Origin: SURF-24 sp964537965
GTDB lineage: Bacteria; Bacteroidota; Ignavibacteria; Ignavibacteriales; SURF-24
Length of the DNA stretch: 54,480 nt
Assembly: GCA_964537965.1 (NCBI GenBank)
Contig: CAZIDB010000002.1
Span: forward strand, 1 to 54,480
Direction of reading: 5' to 3'
The translations under genes were made by a program, and so were the position numbers. Within the stretch, counting starts at the first letter, position 1. Every line of letters begins with the position of its first letter. This document shows, piece after piece, positions 52,151 to 54,480 of the stretch. Below the pieces are notes generated by a model. It saw only the letters and a list, made by a program, of their open reading frames with translations, searched no databases and had not been told where the DNA came from.

Positions 52151-53491
52151 ATGAATCTTACCAAAATGTTTAAAGCTGAAAATGGGAAAAACTATTTCTT
52201 CACTTTCGCACTTGTAAGCACTTTGTTTTTGTTGTGGGGAACATGCAACGGAATGATTGATGTAATGGATAAACATTTTCAGGATTACCTGCATTTAACA
52301 AAATCTCAATCGGCATGGGTACAGTTTGCTCATTATCTTGGTTACCTCTTGATGGCGCTTCCGGCAAGCTGGCTTGCGCGTAAACTTGGTTACAAAGGTG
52401 GTATTATTTCCGGTTTGTTACTTGTTTCACTTGGTGGCTTCTGGTTTATTCCCGCTACAAGCATTTCATCTTTCTGGGCATTCCTGCTTGGCGTATGTTT
52501 AATTGCGATGGGATTAACAATTCTTGAAACAGTTGCCAATCCATATACGACCGTACTCGGTCCTAAACAATATGCGGCGACAAGAATTAATTTTGCCCAA
52601 TCGTTTAACGGAATCGGATGGATACTTGGACCAATAATCGGCGGAGCATTCTTTTATTCTTCTGAAGGAGCAGAAGCCGCTCAAAAACAGCTTTACATCC
52701 CTTATATGGTGGTGGCTATTATTGTACTTGTAATGGCAATAATATTTTACTTCGCTAATGTTCCTGATCTGAATACCGAGGATGAATATCATTTAAATGA
52801 AGAAAAAGACAAAACTGTTAAACGTTCAATCTGGACTCATCCGCATTTTACCGGGGCAGTGCTAGCTCAATTTGTTTATGTTGCAGCTCAGGCAGGAATC
52901 TTCAGCTTCTTTATTAATTATATGATTGAAGAAATTCCTTCAATATCCCAGGGGCTTGCAAATAGCTGGTTCTTCCAGGATAGAACAACTTTACGCCAAG
53001 GAAGTTATTTTGTAAATGAAAAAGGAGCAACATTTTTACTGGGCACAATCGGATTTCCATTATTCCTTTTAGGAAGAGCAACCGGCGCAGCAATTATGAG
53101 AAAGCTGAAAGCTCACCGTGTGCTTGGCACTTATGCATTGTTAAATGTTTTTCTTTGCGCAGTTGTAGTTTTCAAATTAGGATGGATATCTGTTACTGCT
53201 GTATTCTTAAGCTTTTTATTTATGTCGATTATGTTTCCAACAATCTTTGCTCTCGGAATTTACGGACTTGGTGTTCAGGCTAAGAAGGCTTCCGGATTTA
53301 TAGTTATGGCAATTATCGGCGGAGCAATAATGCCAAAACTTATGGGTCATCTTGGAGATGTTTATAATATGTCTGTTGGTTTTATTATGCCGATGATTTG
53401 CTTCGCATTCGTTTCCCTTTACGGATTTTTCTGGCCAAAGTTAAGCAAAGCGGAAGACATTTCGGAAATTTCTGCTTCGAAAGGACATTGA
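52151..53491 (+). CDS. fucP: L-fucose:proton symporter (MFS)
   Basis: 446 aa, about 12 membrane helices. FLLWGTCNGMIDVMDKHFQDYLHLTKSQSAWVQFAHYLGYL split over helices 1-2, LETVANPYTTVLG and RINFAQSFNGIGWILGPIIGG are hallmarks of the FucP family. An insert between helices 7 and 8 (about residues 265-295, ISQGLANSWFFQDRTTLRQG) is present in many Bacteroidota members. It imports L-fucose with a proton and is the last gene of the operon, 25 bases after the nucleotidyltransferase-kinase gene. Confidence 0.94.
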   Translation: MNLTKMFKAENGKNYFFTFALVSTLFLLWGTCNGMIDVMDKHFQDYLHLTKSQSAWVQFAHYLGYLLMALPASWLARKLGYKGGIISGLLLVSLGGFWFIPATSISSFWAFLLGVCLIAMGLTILETVANPYTTVLGPKQYAATRINFAQSFNGIGWILGPIIGGAFFYSSEGAEAAQKQLYIPYMVVAIIVLVMAIIFYFANVPDLNTEDEYHLNEEKDKTVKRSIWTHPHFTGAVLAQFVYVAAQAGIFSFFINYMIEEIPSISQGLANSWFFQDRTTLRQGSYFVNEKGATFLLGTIGFPLFLLGRATGAAIMRKLKAHRVLGTYALLNVFLCAVVVFKLGWISVTAVFLSFLFMSIMFPTIFALGIYGLGVQAKKASGFIVMAIIGGAIMPKLMGHLGDVYNMSVGFIMPMICFAFVSLYGFFWPKLSKAEDISEISASKGH

Positions 53492-53502
53492 ATTTATAAT
53501 AA

Positions 53503-53552
53503 GAGAAAGAAGAAGTCTTACTCATACTCTTAATCCTGCACTTCTTTATCTC
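53503..53552. terminator. Possible weak hairpin between convergent genes
   Basis: GAGAAAGAAGAAGT (53503-53516) and ACTTCTTTATCTC (53540-53552) can pair imperfectly around a 23-base loop, just after fucP and just before the convergent hydrolase stop. A low-GC stem without a clear T tract, so only a candidate. Confidence 0.25.
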
Positions 53553-53555
53553 ATC

Positions 53556-54480
53556 TTACTTACTATCATCAAATAATTTTATTACAACAGGACCGATCAA
53601 ACCTGATTCTAATGAACCAAGATACCTTGTAGGAATTGTAGAATAGTGATTTGCTGCTGTGTTGTAAACGAGAATTTCTATTTTGTTAAAACCTTCTTTT
53701 ACAAGTTTAGAAATATTAAAATTGTATGGTGGTGAAAGCTTAATTCCTGCCTTCTTACTATTAACAATTACTTCTGCTGATGATACAACATGACCCAAAT
53801 CCAAGATAATTTCACCGTTACTCTGTTCGGCTGTTAAATTAAAATCCTTTCTATACCATGCTCCGCCGGAATATGAATGTAAGCCATCAGATAAAGACCA
53901 GTCCCCAAGGTGATATTTCCCCTGCACGCATTTCATTTTGATTGGCTCTGGTAAGGCTGCACCGGCGTATGTTCCAATGTCCTGTTCAATACGAATTGCT
54001 ACCAATGCTTCTTCAGCTACTTCACTTTCAAGTTCAACAGAATAATTATATGAACCATCCGGACAAAGTGAACCTTTGATGGCTTTGTACTCTGTTTCAT
54101 TAATACACACCTGGACTTTTCCGTAAGCAGCAAAATCCATTTTCTTTAATCCCGGAGCAGATTTGAAGCGATACCATCCGACAGGATTTTTTTCATCAGC
54201 TCTGGTGTTAAATTTTAGAATTGAATTGTCACCATACCATTTCATCGCAAGCGAGCCTTCGCCTGTGATTGATTTGTTCTGGTAGTTTCCTTCCTTCTTA
54301 ACAATAAAAAAAGTTTCGCAGGGTTGATCATAATAAAGAAGTAATTTGTTGTTGCCCGCTTTTAAAAATACTTGCCGTTCAGAATTATTTTTTTTCTCTG
54401 CATTTATCCAAAAAGAAGTTGGTTTAATCTCACCAGTTTTAATTTCATGTTTTCCAGCTGAAGGTGCATAAATATTTGTG
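53556..54480 (-). CDS. C-terminal part of a glycoside hydrolase (GH106 alpha-L-rhamnosidase-like), runs off window
   Basis: The open frame continues without a stop to the right edge, so the internal Met at 54245 is not the start. It shows jelly-roll segments typical of the ends of GH106 and GH2-like enzymes: APSAGKHEIKTG...SFWIN, VFLKAGNNKLLLYYDQP, GAWYRKDFNL, ILDLGHVVSSAEVIVNSKKAG, LSPPYNFNISKLVKEGFNKIEILVYNTAANHY and ESGLIGPVVIKLF. The last pattern (LGSLESGLIGPV) favours GH106. If so it would remove terminal L-rhamnose from pectic or other glycans. It is convergent with fucP. The catalytic domain is outside the window, so family assignment is tentative. Confidence 0.6.
   Translation of the reverse strand, partial: TNIYAPSAGKHEIKTGEIKPTSFWINAEKKNNSERQVFLKAGNNKLLLYYDQPCETFFIVKKEGNYQNKSITGEGSLAMKWYGDNSILKFNTRADEKNPVGWYRFKSAPGLKKMDFAAYGKVQVCINETEYKAIKGSLCPDGSYNYSVELESEVAEEALVAIRIEQDIGTYAGAALPEPIKMKCVQGKYHLGDWSLSDGLHSYSGGAWYRKDFNLTAEQSNGEIILDLGHVVSSAEVIVNSKKAGIKLSPPYNFNISKLVKEGFNKIEILVYNTAANHYSTIPTRYLGSLESGLIGPVVIKLFDDSK

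Overview
The window looks like a scaffold from a low-GC Bacteroidota/Chlorobi-group genome, most likely an Ignavibacteria-type metagenome assembly. The main evidence is the repeated C-terminal type IX secretion sorting domain with the NYPNPFNP motif, PorV-like outer-membrane proteins, and a TonB receptor without a SusD partner. Six runs of exactly 100 N mark scaffold joins of unknown real length, and several of them cut genes. No rRNA, tRNA, CRISPR array or insertion sequence was seen.

Region 1 (1-19.7 kb, all minus strand) is a pectin/polygalacturonate utilisation locus. In transcription order it holds a DUF4861 protein, a hexuronate transporter (ExuT type), uronate isomerase UxaC, secreted pectate lyases PL1 and PL9, a GH28 polygalacturonase, a TonB-dependent receptor, a large secreted fibronectin-like protein, a PorV-like protein, and three paralogous T9SS-sorted surface proteins. 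The genes are nearly contiguous, with 1-8 base overlaps in places. The locus starts at a good sigma-70-type promoter, divergent from a BtpA/SgcQ-family gene.

Region 2 (20.6-27 kb, minus) holds an ECF sigma factor, a single-pass anti-sigma-like protein, a membrane-anchored protein with degenerate NK/LG repeats (ending at a hairpin terminator), a secreted zinc metalloprotease/propeller/beta-barrel protein, and a PrsW-type intramembrane protease. Together these could form a regulated-proteolysis envelope response.

Region 3 (27-45.2 kb, minus) is the most unusual part: fifteen co-directional, tightly packed genes mixing transport with bacterial partner-switch signalling. It has two SpoIIE-type phosphatases (one on a response regulator, one on a 5TM LYTS membrane sensor), a free HATPase anti-sigma kinase and a second HATPase domain fused to a nucleobase permease, three STAS proteins, two histidine kinases, a free receiver protein, two orphan periplasmic binding proteins, an ABC permease fused to two tandem substrate-binding domains, its ATPase, and an AlbA_2/Schlafen-like protein.

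Region 4 (45.5-53.5 kb, plus) is an L-fucose operon: DeoR regulator, RhaB-family sugar kinase, class II aldolase (carrying an in-frame TGA), L-fucose isomerase, a duplicated RhaM-type mutarotase, a cytidylyltransferase-like/fucokinase-like GHMP fusion, and the FucP symporter. It is followed by a convergent glycoside hydrolase fragment (GH106-like) running off the right end. Regions 1 and 4 together suggest an organism living on plant cell-wall or other complex polysaccharides.
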